DNA of 64,000 nt. Source: Acanthosoma haemorrhoidale. Taxonomy: Eukaryota; Arthropoda; Insecta; Hemiptera; Acanthosomatidae. The stretch covers positions 36,589,841-36,653,840 of the forward strand of contig OV884009.1 in assembly GCA_930367205.1 (NCBI GenBank), given 5' to 3'. Under the pieces are notes generated by a model. It had not been told where the DNA came from. It was given only the letters and a program-made list of their open reading frames with translations, and did not search any database. A program made the translations under genes and the position numbers. Of this stretch, positions 1 through 11,450 are shown piece by piece; position 1 is the stretch's first letter, and the number at the start of each line of letters is the position of its first letter.

Positions 1-707
1 ACTGCTTGTTATTGTTAAGTCATTAATCCAAATGCTTATATCTGGGATTTGAATGCCTTACAAAAGATCTGATTAGTAATATACGCGTTATATTATTTAA
101 AATATGTTATTTATTTAGAGCTAAATCTTAGGTATATAATGGTACAGTTAATTTCTTCTTTGTTTCGCCCAAAACGGAAACATCGCCACTAACAGATGAT
201 GCGTTTTTAGATTATTTTTTTTTTTTTGACTAGAAGCAGGACCTGTCTGACATAAGGAACCAACAAGAAAGCAAATAGCCGACACGGCTTGAGTAGTGCC
301 TGGAAACTTTTCTCATATACGTTTACATGGCTATAGGAATATTTACTACCTGAGACACCGAGGCATCTGTTCCCTTGAAATTGTATACCTCTTTTTGTTT
401 TGACGAGTTGCCATCAATAGTTTTTATGCACATTAATTACATGTTAATTTGTTGTCAGTTAAACCATACGTCAATATGTTTCACAAATAGTTTACTGACA
501 CAGGATTACAAGCTGTTCATCTACATAAATCTAGAGTGGGGTGGATATCCTTCGACCAAAAGGAGATATCTTGCGAACTAGAGTTTCAAAACTATTTTCT
601 TTCTCTTTCTTGGAAACCGGTTAGAGTTGGAAACCGAGACTTAATTACAGGAGTTGGGAGAATCCCTTATTTATGTAACAGGCATTTTGACTGGAAATTG
701 CAGATAG
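1..707. other. AT-rich sequence, no supported gene
   Basis: Short open frames at 375-581 and 536-799 have no recognisable domain and unremarkable composition. I see no RNA gene or element boundary here. Confidence 0.5.
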
Positions 708-807
708 AATATATTTCCAGAGAATATTTATTGCAAATGCTTGGTGGATTGGGAACAAGGACAAGGGGAATGGATTTCATTCAATCTTGGAGCACTTGAA
801 GGACCTG
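708..807 (+). repeat. Left arm of a 100 bp inverted repeat
   Basis: This 100 bp segment reappears in reverse complement at 1928-2027 with only about three mismatches seen by eye. The arms are separated by about 1.1 kb. Identity begins near AATATATTTCCAG and stops abruptly after GGACCTG. The overlapping open frame (536-799) has no recognisable protein family, so I do not call it a gene. The high identity suggests a recent inverted duplication or the ends of an unknown element. Confidence 0.8.
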
Positions 808-1927
808 GCGGTCACATATACTTAATAGGCGTATTCCGTAAATCAATTTGTCCTAATTGAAAAGTTGAGGTGGATACCTCCTACTACTTTTTTGGCAAAC
901 CTGAAGCATTTAGCAAACCACTGAACTTAATTCTATCAAATGGAACTCAGTCCTCGACTTCTCTTACGAGGGCAGGTAGATTCCAGGATGAACAGTAGGA
1001 TGGAAACGGGTATAAAACAGGGTCATTGGCCTAGCTGTCAGACCAAAAAACCTTTTGGGGGGGGGCTCATTCCTTTTATCTTTCTATGTCTAGTTCATTG
1101 TTGAATGTTTTTCGAAGTAACGGAATAATAAACCTTCTACGTTATAAGAAAGGAATACACATTTGAAAGATACCATAAATATATAATACAAGTTACACTT
1201 TGCATCTGAACATCATACGATCGGCTCCCGGGGGCTAATACAGGGTTGTAAAATCACATAATGGGTTGGAGAATGTGCTCAAAGGCCTTATTTCTTGGGT
1301 ATCTATAGTTTCCCTCATTATAAAATTAAGACAGATGTGATGGATCATTCAAATGGTTATGACTTGAAAGGTTTATAAAACGAAAGTCCCTAGGGCAATC
1401 GCTCATCTCTGCAAGCTTTGCGATATGTATAAATAACATTGAAGCTCATCCATCATCACCCAATCTAAATCTAATAAAAAGGTGATCTCTTATCTGAGAT
1501 TACTTAACCTAATTTGTATTTGAGTAATCCTAAGGAATAGAGATATCCCATTGGGATACAGATCCCATAGGCTGAAAAACATATTTCGAGTAATTTATAA
1601 TATTGTTTGTTTTCCTTCTAGTCTATAATGTTCCGTTTTTTGTTTTTTTTAAATAAAAACAATATTTCAGGCCTTCGTACATATTAAGTCGTGAAATCAT
1701 GATGAAATTTGGCCATTGAAGTGAACTTTGGCCGTCGGAAGCCGACCGTCACGAAGAGCGGAAAGGAGGAAATGGAAGGGCGGTAACACGCCCCTATCTC
1801 CAGCTCTTTTGTTACTTGAAATAACCTGCACAGATTTTTACTCCACTCGTGTTTGTTTCCAACTATAAGATGATTGATTCACGAGGAAAGTAGTAGTTCT
1901 TATTCACTCAAGCTTTAATTCATCCAT

Positions 1928-2027
1928 CAGGTCCTTCAAGCGCTCCAAGATTGAATGAAATCCATTCCCCTTGTCCTTGTTCCCAATCCACCAAGTATTT
2001 GCAGTAAATATTCTCTGGAAATATATT
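1928..2027 (-). repeat. Right arm of the 100 bp inverted repeat
   Basis: This is the reverse-complement partner of 708-807. The sequence beyond each end of the match differs between the two arms, so the boundaries are sharp. An (AT)n run follows at about 2031-2043. The 1.1 kb between the arms shows no recognisable coding sequence. Confidence 0.8.
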
Positions 2028-2994
2028 TTAATATATATATATACTGTGTGACACTTAAAGTTTTCAAATTACTGTCGTTGCAGCAATGCTTGTTATTTGC
2101 AGAATAATATAAATGTTTTTTATCGCAAGTTTATACATCATGGAAAAGTCACCAATTCAGTGTGGAATAATGAACGAATGGAACAATCAATTTAAAGATA
2201 ATACCATTTATATTCCTGAGTATACACGAATAGATGGAACGTCTCTACTGGTTATATAACATCATAAATAAAATATATTTGGAGAAAGTCAAAAGAATTT
2301 CCTAAAATGTTCACACAGCGGAAATATTAAAATACATGTTATCTTTTTGGATTGTTTTCTCTTCAGGCATTGCATATATTTTATGAAATGGATTATATCC
2401 TTTAGTGGGTAGTTGTATGTTACAGGTAGTTGAAGGATTTAAACCATTAAGTTTGTATCATGTTTACTTTCAAGTATTACACTTTTTAAACATATGGAAA
2501 AGCTCATTAAATATTGTTTAACAAATTTTGTTGTTGAAACTGGAAGGGGAGTTGCTAAGTTTATTTTCACTTCCACACCTTGACCGATCCCCGCCTAGAG
2601 CCCTAACATGTTTGAGCATAATTAAAAGATTCTCGGAAGCAATATACATCCCACAAGCTTATGGTAAAAGAGAATTAGCGGTCGAGTTCCAAAACTCATG
2701 AATAAATTACGAAGAGATAGCCAGGAGACGCTAGTGGAAATTAGGAAGGGTGAACTTATGACGTCGCTGGTAAATAATTTATCAGGACTAGGAGCCCCAT
2801 TCTACTGGCCTATTCCAATTCTCTCTCATTCCAGTTCTATGGGGATCGTTTCTGATCATAACCCATGCTCCTGTCAGCTGTCTGAGATAAATTCACACTG
2901 CGCACAGATGGCACACCTTCCAAATTAATAACAATAATAAAGTGTTATCTAATAAAATATAAAAAAAAAATACAAATTACAAAAAATATGTTTA
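2028..2994. other. No supported gene
   Basis: AT-rich sequence. A 76-codon open frame at 2698-2928 lies in a slightly more GC-rich patch, but it resembles no family I know and has no splice or signal context that would support it. Confidence 0.45.
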
Positions 2995-3262
2995 TTTTCT
3001 CTGGTCAACCAAGGCCCTGATGCTGGTCTCTGAGAGTTAAAATTCAGCAAGTCTTTCTCTAACAGTTTTTGCACATATTGCAACTCCCCGAGTTGTACGA
3101 AAAAGTTTATCAGTCTCAGTAGCAGTTGAAAACCGATTCCGAAGCGATTCAGGTAAGGGGCAGTTGTCTTTTGCGTATCTAAGTATTCTTATGTAAGTAT
3201 TGTTGAGGTCAATAAGCCTACTTTGGGAACCTCTGCAACCAGTCTAAGGACTCAATCCGCGT
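2995..3262 (-). pseudogene. Tc1-like transposase N-terminal relic
   Basis: On the minus strand this stretch reads as the N-terminal part of a Tc1-family transposase, broken by frameshifts. Recognisable pieces are a segment reading LNNTYIRILR, then RNRFSTATET, then a segment close to RGVAICAKTVRERLAEF. The same pieces occur at 45780-47030, which supports a shared family. This stretch directly follows the internally deleted copy at 3263-3565. It contains no intact catalytic DDE/D domain. Terminal inverted repeats were not identified. Confidence 0.55.
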
Positions 3263-3565
3263 TCACCGTCGAAGAAATTCCATCCCACCCATCACCGAAC
3301 CACCTCTGAATCGAACTCTCTCAGTGACAATACACCCAGCATGGCGCTCACCAGGCCTTCGGTAAACTGTGAGTATAGCAGTATCAGTAGCAGTTGAAAA
3401 CCGATTTCGAAGCGTGCGTAGTAGAATAAACCGGTCATCCCATGGCTCTGTCACTCCCAGCCTACGTGATGTGGCTCTGCGATTGCACAAACCTGTCTCA
3501 CGGTAACGTGTAATTGCTTTACGGACAGTAGTTTCGGGTATATCTTTGGCATCGAAATTTAAATT
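3263..3565 (-). pseudogene. Internally deleted Tc1-like transposase
   Basis: A 75-codon open frame (3263-3490) joins two normally distant parts of a Tc1 transposase. The first half carries the DNA-binding region (RDDRF-like block followed by LRTLRNRFSTAT). After a jump it continues with RRPGERHAGC and FRGGSVMGGMEF, which belong to the catalytic region in Tc1 proteins (the usual form is RPGER...GGSVMVWG). The first catalytic aspartate region is therefore missing and the protein cannot be active. Upstream, to about 3565, the minus strand still encodes an ETTVRKAITRYRETG-like helix-turn-helix piece. The related locus at 45780-46530 keeps the intervening part. Confidence 0.65.
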
Positions 3566-6325
3566 AAAAAAACACTAAAGACCAGTTACACAAATATCAA
3601 AATAAAAGTTTCTTTATTAGTTGCTTAAAATAAATTTTATGAATATTTATTTGGGGTTTTCATCATATTTATAGTCCCTTATCACTTAAAACGTTTAATA
3701 CTAATTGAATAAAAATTTAAAGCCGAAATCATTCGATCAGGAAGCAAATATTCAAATTTGTCAAAATACGCCATTTTTTTTTGTGGGAAGTGTAGATTGT
3801 AATGATATTTTTATGACCAAACTAAATTTAGTTTGTAAGGTTGTTAGTTAAAAGTAGGTTGAATTTTCGGTTGAGATCCCCTGTATGAAGTGTTCATGGC
3901 ATGTACACGTACCAAGGGGCTACCCTAAGTCCTTTTGGGTTTGCCACTTTATTATGATAGGAGTATGTGCCAGAAAAAGCCAGAGTTATTCCAGATGGCC
4001 ATCCGACCGGGGACTACCGGTACTTTTTCTTGCATTAGGAGATCGTTTCTTCTCAGCTGCGCAGGTCTTTTAAGTTAGAGCTTTAAAAATACTTCGAAGA
4101 GCAACACGTATCCTCTCCGTATGAGTTGATGTGCTTTTAGACCATAAAAGTGTTTAATGTTCCTTTAATACCCTCCTTGCTTCCTAAACACCCTTGTATC
4201 CAATGATTACCAGAAGTAGGAGATCTTCAGATACTAAAGTAAGCAAATTAATTTTACATAGGCTAACTTATTTACTGTTGCACCATTTATTTTCATATTG
4301 AAAAATTTCTCCTCAACTAGCATGTACACAGATGTATCATATATTCCTGAGTAATATTTTCAGGCTTATATAATTAATTTAAAGTAAAAAAGAGGAGAAA
4401 GTGTAAGTGAAACAGTTGTTATACTGTGATTATAGAAACATTAAATAAATAAATAATAAATGTAATAAAATCGTTAATTTTTTATAGGTATGTCATCTGT
4501 CGATTATTTAATATTTAGCAAAAGTCTTGAGGTTCGTATTGAAATCCGGAACAATGGTTAATCAGGCAGTACCCTTTGTGGAGATAAATAAATTTGACGA
4601 AAAAACTTCTTAAATATTGGAATGAAGTTTTTAAATTAGATATTAGAATATAACTTATAATAACATGAACCCGAAAGAAATTTTTTAAATTATTTCAGCA
4701 ACCTAAAATCTTTAATAATAACATAATTATTTGGAGGGAAAATCGTTCTTCACAAGTACGGCAGTAAACTGATCACTAGGCGTTTAGTAAATAACCAGTC
4801 TATAAAGGAACTTTGATACGCCAAGAATATCTTCGTTTATAACTCTTATTTTTTTTATGTATAATTTGAATATGCTCGTAAAAGGACCAAAAGAAGCTAA
4901 TACAAAATGGAAAATATCTCCTCAAGTATACTCTCGTCGTGTTTTTTGAGAAAATGTTTCCTTATGTCGCTTAATGCGTTTGTTCGGAGCATATTAGACT
5001 CCACGGCAAGCGATTACACGTAATTGATAGTTTGTTCCTCCATTTTTCACGAATAACGTCTAGTGCAATGGTCAAAAAATACCACCACAGGGAAGTTTTG
5101 TATGCACCACGACAAAATTGTGAATAACGGAAAATAGTAAAATTTCAGCAGGCAACGCGTACGATTTTCCGTTATAGCACCTGAAGCTGACCTGTTGAAA
5201 TTACTAGTTCTGTAATAAAAATTCTATTGGCAGGGAAGCCTTAAACTGCAAATGTAAAATTAAACGTTTAACTTTTATGAATAGCGTGAGTACAAAATAT
5301 AATTATTACTAAATTCAACATTTAGTTTTAAACGAGTAATGCAAGGACCGTAAACACATTTCACATAAATTAAAGATGTCACTTTTTTTATGTATAAAAT
5401 ATATATTAATAGTAAAATATTATACATTTTGCGCTTAAAAAAAAATACATTGCTTAATACAAATTTATTTGTATTCATCTGATTAATGCTTAAAGTGTAC
5501 AGAATGTCCTGGAAATATGCTAGTAAAAATACCTCCAGAAACCTGTTGTAACTCAATTAATATTTAGTTTTTATCATATTTTCTCTTTTATTTTTAAAGT
5601 AGATGTTTGAACATTTTATCACACAGGCAGAAGACCAATCACGTTATATAATATAAACCTTTTTGATGGTAATTAAAAAAAAAAACATATCACAGAAAAA
5701 TTGCATGTGGCATGTATATTTTTTGCTTTGTGTGGTAGTTAGTATTTGCGAATCTTCAGAATACACAAAAATTTCTAATACACAAACATATTATTATTCG
5801 TAATTAAGTAGAACGTTAGATCATTATTGTTCCTCGAAATTATTCAATTTTTTTTATGAAAAAAAATTATGATAAATTAAATGTGTAAAATTAATATCTT
5901 CTTAATTTGAGCGATGATTTCAATTAGTTTTGGTCAGAATCGAATCATAGTGACTTTATAAAATTAAATTATGTAATATAGTTTCAAATTTATTTTATAA
6001 CTACAAACACACTGGAGCTTCAGAGCTGAAGAATAAAGAATGTACGTAGAGTGTTTTTTAAATATATATATATGGTTTCTGCTATTTATATTCTAATTTT
6101 ATTGTGCTAGTATAAAATATTATGCTTTAACGGGCCATTTGTAAATCTGAAAATAGTCTTATGGTCGGTCGATAAAAGTTCGTAAACTCCGTTTGAAGAT
6201 TTAGAAACTTTTAAATGTTGAAAGCCGGACATCTGAACGGACACGATAAAAAGTAGGGAAAAAGGTTAGTGGGTGGTTGGGAACAGCCGGAAGGTTCGCA
6301 TTGCACAAATAGCCTTATCAAAGCC
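3566..6325. other. AT-rich sequence, no supported gene
   Basis: Several short open frames (3885-4073, 5275-5556) look like chance frames in AT-rich DNA. I see no repeats linking this stretch to the rest of the window and no RNA gene. Confidence 0.45.
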
Positions 6326-6989
6326 TCCCCCCCCCTCACCACTGAAATAACAAATCCTCTCGGCCTTACATGAACGGTTAAATAAAGGAAAAAAAAAAAA
6401 GAAAACTTTTTAGCCTAATGCTTTAAGAGTCGGTCACCGCTGGTGGTTTGTACTTGGCCGTTTGACGCTACGCAAAAACTGTGGTAAATGATTCCTTAGC
6501 CTTGAATAAAACAACAGCTAGCAGCTCTTAACCACCTGCGCCGCTACAAAACATCGACTCATGTTAAAGTCTTTTTTTTCGAGTTTTCACTTATGTTTGC
6601 CAAACTTAAGCCTACAGCTCTTTGAAGATCATTTGCACGGTATAGCATGACACTTTACATTACTCAGGGCAATTATAATTTCTCCACGCATTTCAATTTG
6701 AAGGAGCTTAGCGGGGCAGGTTACGCCGACATTCACGAAAGACTCGCTCTATTCTATTTATAATTTGGCTAATTATAACATGCGTAAGTCAATATACAAT
6801 AAATCGTTAAGTGAATGACGCATATCGAACGTTAGCAAGTTGTATTTACCGTGCACGTGCGAGAAATAACTCCCTTTCTAGTTTTCATATGCCTTTAATA
6901 CATTTTTTAAATATATTTTCAATACTTATGGTTTACTTTTTGGTTAGTCAAAAAGTGTTTTTTTTTTATAATTTATGTCCCCTCTACCC
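6326..6989. other. Noncoding stretch with a C-run and a GC-richer patch
   Basis: A C homopolymer lies at about 6326-6336 and a more mixed-composition patch covers 6420-6560. No coding sequence is supported. The start of the open frame at 6811 lies outside the region that matches the retroelement which follows. Confidence 0.35.
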
Positions 6990-7871
6990 CAATTCCTTCT
7001 TAGCTACATTTTCAGACGATACTGCAGTATTGTTGTCCCACTCAGACCCCGATATAGCATCCCACAACTTTCAAAAACACCTTGATGAGATCGAGCATTG
7101 GCGCAACCAATGGCGGATTAAAGTTAATGAAGCCAAATGTTCCCACTTTACTTTCACCCCCTGCCGCAAGTCTTGTTCACTAGTTTTTTTTGTGATTCCA
7201 TCCCTCTCCCTGTATCCGAGTTAGTACGGTACTTAGGCTTCCATCTCGACAAACGGTTGACCTGGAACCCACATACGAGACTAAAAAGACAAGAACTAAA
7301 CAGACGCTTTGGACAACTGTACTACATCGAAGGACATCCCATCTCTCGAAGTTATACTTAGGCCAATCTAGACATACGGAATAGAGCTGTGGGGGACAGA
7401 AAAAAAGTCGAACATCAAGCGTATCCAATCATTCCAATCAAAAGTCCTGAGAACAATAGTCAATGCCCCTTATAACGTCAGGAACAAAAGCGTTCATAAC
7501 AATCTTAATATACCTTACATTCTCGAACTCATCCCTTCCAAGTTTATGAAGTTCCATAGTAACCTATCCAACCACCCTAATCTCGTACACACAGTCATTG
7601 CACTTCAATAATCATGTCCTTAGCGTATGTGGCTCTTACTTACGCACTTAGTCAACCTCCACTGGCTCTTTTCCGGTGACGCAGCTGATGGAGGAGCGTG
7701 GGACTTGCCAAGACCCCGCTTCCTCTTTCACATGCGAGGGAGGTGACAACCACGTAGATTTGGGAGGTCTCTGGGCTGTTTGTAAATACTTTAGGAATGA
7801 GCGAGTAAATGAAAATTGTAAATATGGTATGAATGAAAACATTTATAATAATAAAGTTGTTATCAGACTCT
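6990..7871 (+). mobile_element. Jockey-like non-LTR relic, copy 1, 5'-truncated
   Basis: This is the 3' part of a Jockey-clade non-LTR retrotransposon. The start is in the reverse transcriptase palm: ATFSDDTAVLLSH at about 7006-7044 is the catalytic box, in which the usual FADD reads FSDD. It continues through DEIEHWRNQWRIKVNEAKCS and YLGFHLDKRLTWNPHTRLKR to a variant of the thumb region. A frameshift occurs near 7190 at a run of T, and a block is deleted near 7340. A family-specific 3' UTR follows (7610-7871) with GTAAATATGGTATGAATG and AATAAAG near the end. The upstream end is truncated, as expected from incomplete target-primed reverse transcription. Confidence 0.8.
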
Positions 7872-8883
7872 TTATAATTTAAAGAAAATTTAATAGTATT
7901 ATACACAAGTTCAACTTGGTATCATTTTCTTCATACTCCAAAGCACCTAAAACCTGTTAATGATCATTCCAGCTTTAAAGTATTTTCGAATAATAGATCC
8001 ATCAATTTCAAATATTTGCTAGGACTTATAGTGCCATTGTACTATGGTTAAAAGATTTCCAAGGGTTAATTTAATTCATTTGTAGGTTAGGCTGAATTAA
8101 ATTGACCCAGCTTTAATCTAAACAAATAATAAAAGTTACTAAGCAGACTACAAAAAAGTAACATATGTCTTCAAGTAAATTTTAGATCTGATTCAGATTT
8201 TTTTTGTACTAATTGATCTATGGAATGGAGTTGCTTTGCAATTTTCACTATTCCTTACAGATTGAAACCACCCATATAGCCACCACGCTAGGGTGGTAGT
8301 TTATAGCCGTGGTAGTTTCATTTGATGCTTCAACGATGCTAAAAATAAATAAATCCCAAGAAAACACGGAAATAATGAAGGGAAATTAATCATTTATTAG
8401 TCATAAAAAAAAACACATTTTCCTATCACATTGAATAAGAAATCATATTAATTTCAACGCCCTCGTTAATTTTTTATAAAAAACTTTATTATTTACAAAG
8501 TTTACAATTTTTCTGAGAAGCACAAATTGAAACAATACATGCTTTTGTCACTGAGGCCGTATACATGTGTAAACTGCACTCTTTTTTACTCGTAATGATG
8601 GAAATTGTTAACAGTAGGAAAAACGTAACAAAAACCTACATAATAAAACAAATAGTATTTAAAATATAAAAGAGATAAGACAACAAAATTACTCAAGTAG
8701 ATATAAATATAATTTACTTAATATTCTTCCAATATAATATGTTTTGTGGATATTTTGAGGGAATGTTTACTGCAAATTGCCTATTTCTCTTATTCACAGG
8801 TTTTCGTAAATGTAAGTTAGAAAAAGATGTCTGGGTGTGAACATAATGTTGGGTTATCTTGGTGTACCGAGGGTAGTTGTTAA
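7872..8883. other. AT-rich sequence with one imperfect hairpin
   Basis: No gene is visible. An imperfect palindrome at about 8265-8320 has GAAACCACC on one side and GGTAGTTTC on the other, plus an inner CCACC/GGTGG stem. Confidence 0.4.
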
Positions 8884-9111
8884 TTATGGGCATACTGTGC
8901 TTTGTACGACTTCCAATTTCCTGTAATTTGAAGTGTCAGTGAAACTCCAAACTAGTGCATCATATGTCTTTGTAGGGCGGATTACTGATTTGTGTAGTAT
9001 TAATTTGTTTTCTGGTGTCAGTTTTGATTTTTTGTGAAAGTAGGGAAACGTTTTAGTAATGAGATTTTCGGTACGACTCGTTAATAATATGTAATACGTG
9101 AGTTTTTTCAT
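8884..9111 (-). pseudogene. Diverged Jockey-type RT C-terminal fragment
   Basis: The minus-strand frame reads SKLTPENKLILHKSVIRPT and DALVWSFTDTSNYRKLEVVQ. These match the thumb region of Jockey-clade reverse transcriptases, where the usual pattern is KLxxxNKLxLYKxxIRPxxTYxxxVWG followed by KLQxxQN. It is clearly more diverged than the other copies in this window and belongs to a different subfamily. There is no active-site region. The open frame upstream (to 9367) shows no clear homology. Confidence 0.6.
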
Positions 9112-9359
9112 AGTTCTGTAATATTAACATACACGTGTAACTAAGAAAGGTTAAACTGAGAAAGAATTCTCTTTTGTAAAAAGGTTTTGTAGTGAGAAGT
9201 CGGTGAACCTTCAGTTCCGACTGGGAAAAGGAAGCCAGACGGCTGTTAATCGTGGTAAGCGGACTAATTGGAAGAGCCATTGTTTTGCTTAAGCTAAATC
9301 CCACTCTAAAGCTTAAATATAAAGGCTTGGCCAAGCCTCCTTTTTTTTTCTTACAACGC

Positions 9360-10270
9360 AATGCCACTAATCAACTATTTTTCCTAATATCGCTAATCAA
9401 TTGAACTAACCAAACAGTTAAAAAGAGAGAAATTCCATAAAAAAAATCTGACTATACACAAACATATTTTTTTACTTTACTGTAACAGTAACTAATATAT
9501 TTGGAAATAACTTTGATTGGTTCATATATAGCATTTTCGATTTAAATCCATACATTTATACGAAATAAATACGTACATGCAATCAGTAGCGTACCTACAG
9601 GGGGAGAATAATGAAGGCGATCCACCCGGGTGGAATTTTTATTTATTTTTTTTGGCTTGGCATTTTTTAATATTTTAAATGTGTACAAAAATAAAAATAA
9701 ACAATATAATAATGTTTTGATCAACAAAAGAAATGATTATAATGCTTACGCAGATTAACAAAAATGTGTGCTGACCCGTATGGTCCAATTAGACGTGAAT
9801 ATTTTTTCGTTTAATAAGTGAAAAAAAAGTGAACACTAAATTTGGAATTGGCGATGCCTGCAAAAGTGGAGTGCGCGCTAGTTGAGTCACTAATTATCTA
9901 TTTTTCCTGATATCCTAATCAATTAAACTAAAACTAAATAAAAAAAAATCTGAATATAAATATACAAACATATGTTACTATAAATATACTACAATTGAAA
10001 GTATCACTTGTATATTTTGTTAATATTGCCAATTAATTGAACGACAAATTACCAAAGAGAGGAATTTCCCAAAAATTGAAAATACATAAATAAATTTGGT
10101 TTTGACGATCCGTGAAATTTAAGCATGGTGGTAAAATTGAAATTTAGCGATCATTTCTATACAAAAACAACTAACAGACGATATAAATTTTGACAATATC
10201 ATTCGAGACTTTAAAAAGGTCGGAATATGTTTAAACAAAAGAAATATTAATATTTATTTGTTTCTTATAA
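9360..10270. repeat. Complex dispersed repeat with internal copies
   Basis: Three imperfect copies of one block occur at about 9360-9520, 9885-10000 and 10010-10090. Each contains a variant of CTAATCAATTGAACTA, followed by an AAAGAGAG-like motif in two of them. The segment at 10085-10260 also matches 27960-28130 in the same orientation, sharing ACAACTAACAG and AATTTTGACAA. No coding sequence is visible. It is probably a nonautonomous element or the degraded end of a larger one. Confidence 0.5.
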
Positions 10271-11339
10271 ATCGAGTAATGTTCTTCTAATTTTGGAAAG
10301 AATTCATAGAATTTGAAGGGTGGTATTGTCTATTCTTCAGTTTTTCAATTGCACATTCTCAATGAGATATTCGCAGCTTTTAACGATTCTCCAATCATGG
10401 GATCGTTTTATTACTTGGAAGGGTGCCATTCTCGATTATATACTTGTTATTGTGTTTTGCACACGGATTACTGTTAGCTATTATTGATTTTTTTAATAGC
10501 GAGATGGATTTTTAGTGGACCAAATCAGTTTTTCAACGGTGCATGAGCATTGAAAAATATATTATTGTTTCTGATTATTTTAGTGACGGGAAAAAAATTA
10601 TAGCCTCTGAAAGGTGCTGATTTTTCGTTTCTGCTTAGATTGGGTGGTTTTATAGCTTTTTAAGATTTCTTACTTAACTTGTATATTTATTCCTAGTGCG
10701 AATTTGTGTGCTTCATCCTTTCGAGTAGCTCTTCCATACTGGAATGTTGAGAATTTTTAAAAAACGTGTTGAAATAAAAAAATGTTGTTTTCTTCTTTAT
10801 TTAATGTTACCACTTTTTTTTGGCTAAGTGGCGAAATGTGGTCCATTGGCCGCATGGACTATATGTGCTTATGTCTATGTGCTTATGGACTATATGATGG
10901 AAGATATAGATACTATTATATGTGCTACGCTACCCTAGAAGTATGATATCCTGTTGGCTGACGAGTCTTATCTTAACCGGAACGGTATACCAGAGGTGAA
11001 TAGTATAAGGAAGGTGGAACCCAACCAACCAATGAAAAGCTTCATGTCTGCTTAGCATGGCTTATCTACGGGACCACTCCTACCGACTATAGCTCTCCAA
11101 AATCAAATGAACATAATACCATTGTAATTCTATAAACCATAAGTTATAATTTATCGGACAATTAGTACATAACCTTTAGGGATATGAGTAAGATTGACTA
11201 ACCTGTATTTTAAACTGTTTGTTTTAATCTTGGTTTTTATTTAACAGTGTTGCACATAACTTATACAAATTAATGTATACCTTTCTTATGTTTATTAGGA
11301 GTATCAGATTAACATTAAACAAGTTAGACAATGTAAAAT
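10271..11339. other. No supported gene
   Basis: AT-rich sequence. At about 10860-10905 a TATGTGCTTATG motif is duplicated within 25 bp. No open frame above 60 codons is supported. Confidence 0.4.
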
Positions 11340-11450
11340 TAATTCACTTACCTAAATATTTGATGAATTTAATATCCTACTTGTGGTAATTATTAGTTAG
11401 AAGGCTGTTTGGGAAACAAGGTGGTGAATACCAAAGGGGGTTAAGAGTTT
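11340..11450. repeat. Diverged dispersed repeat, copy 1
   Basis: The segment containing CTACTTGTGGTAAT followed by TTAGAAGG resembles 63295-63400 in the same orientation. The match is weak beyond about 55 bp. A run of 13 G lies further on, near 11585-11597. The element type is not recognised. Confidence 0.35.
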
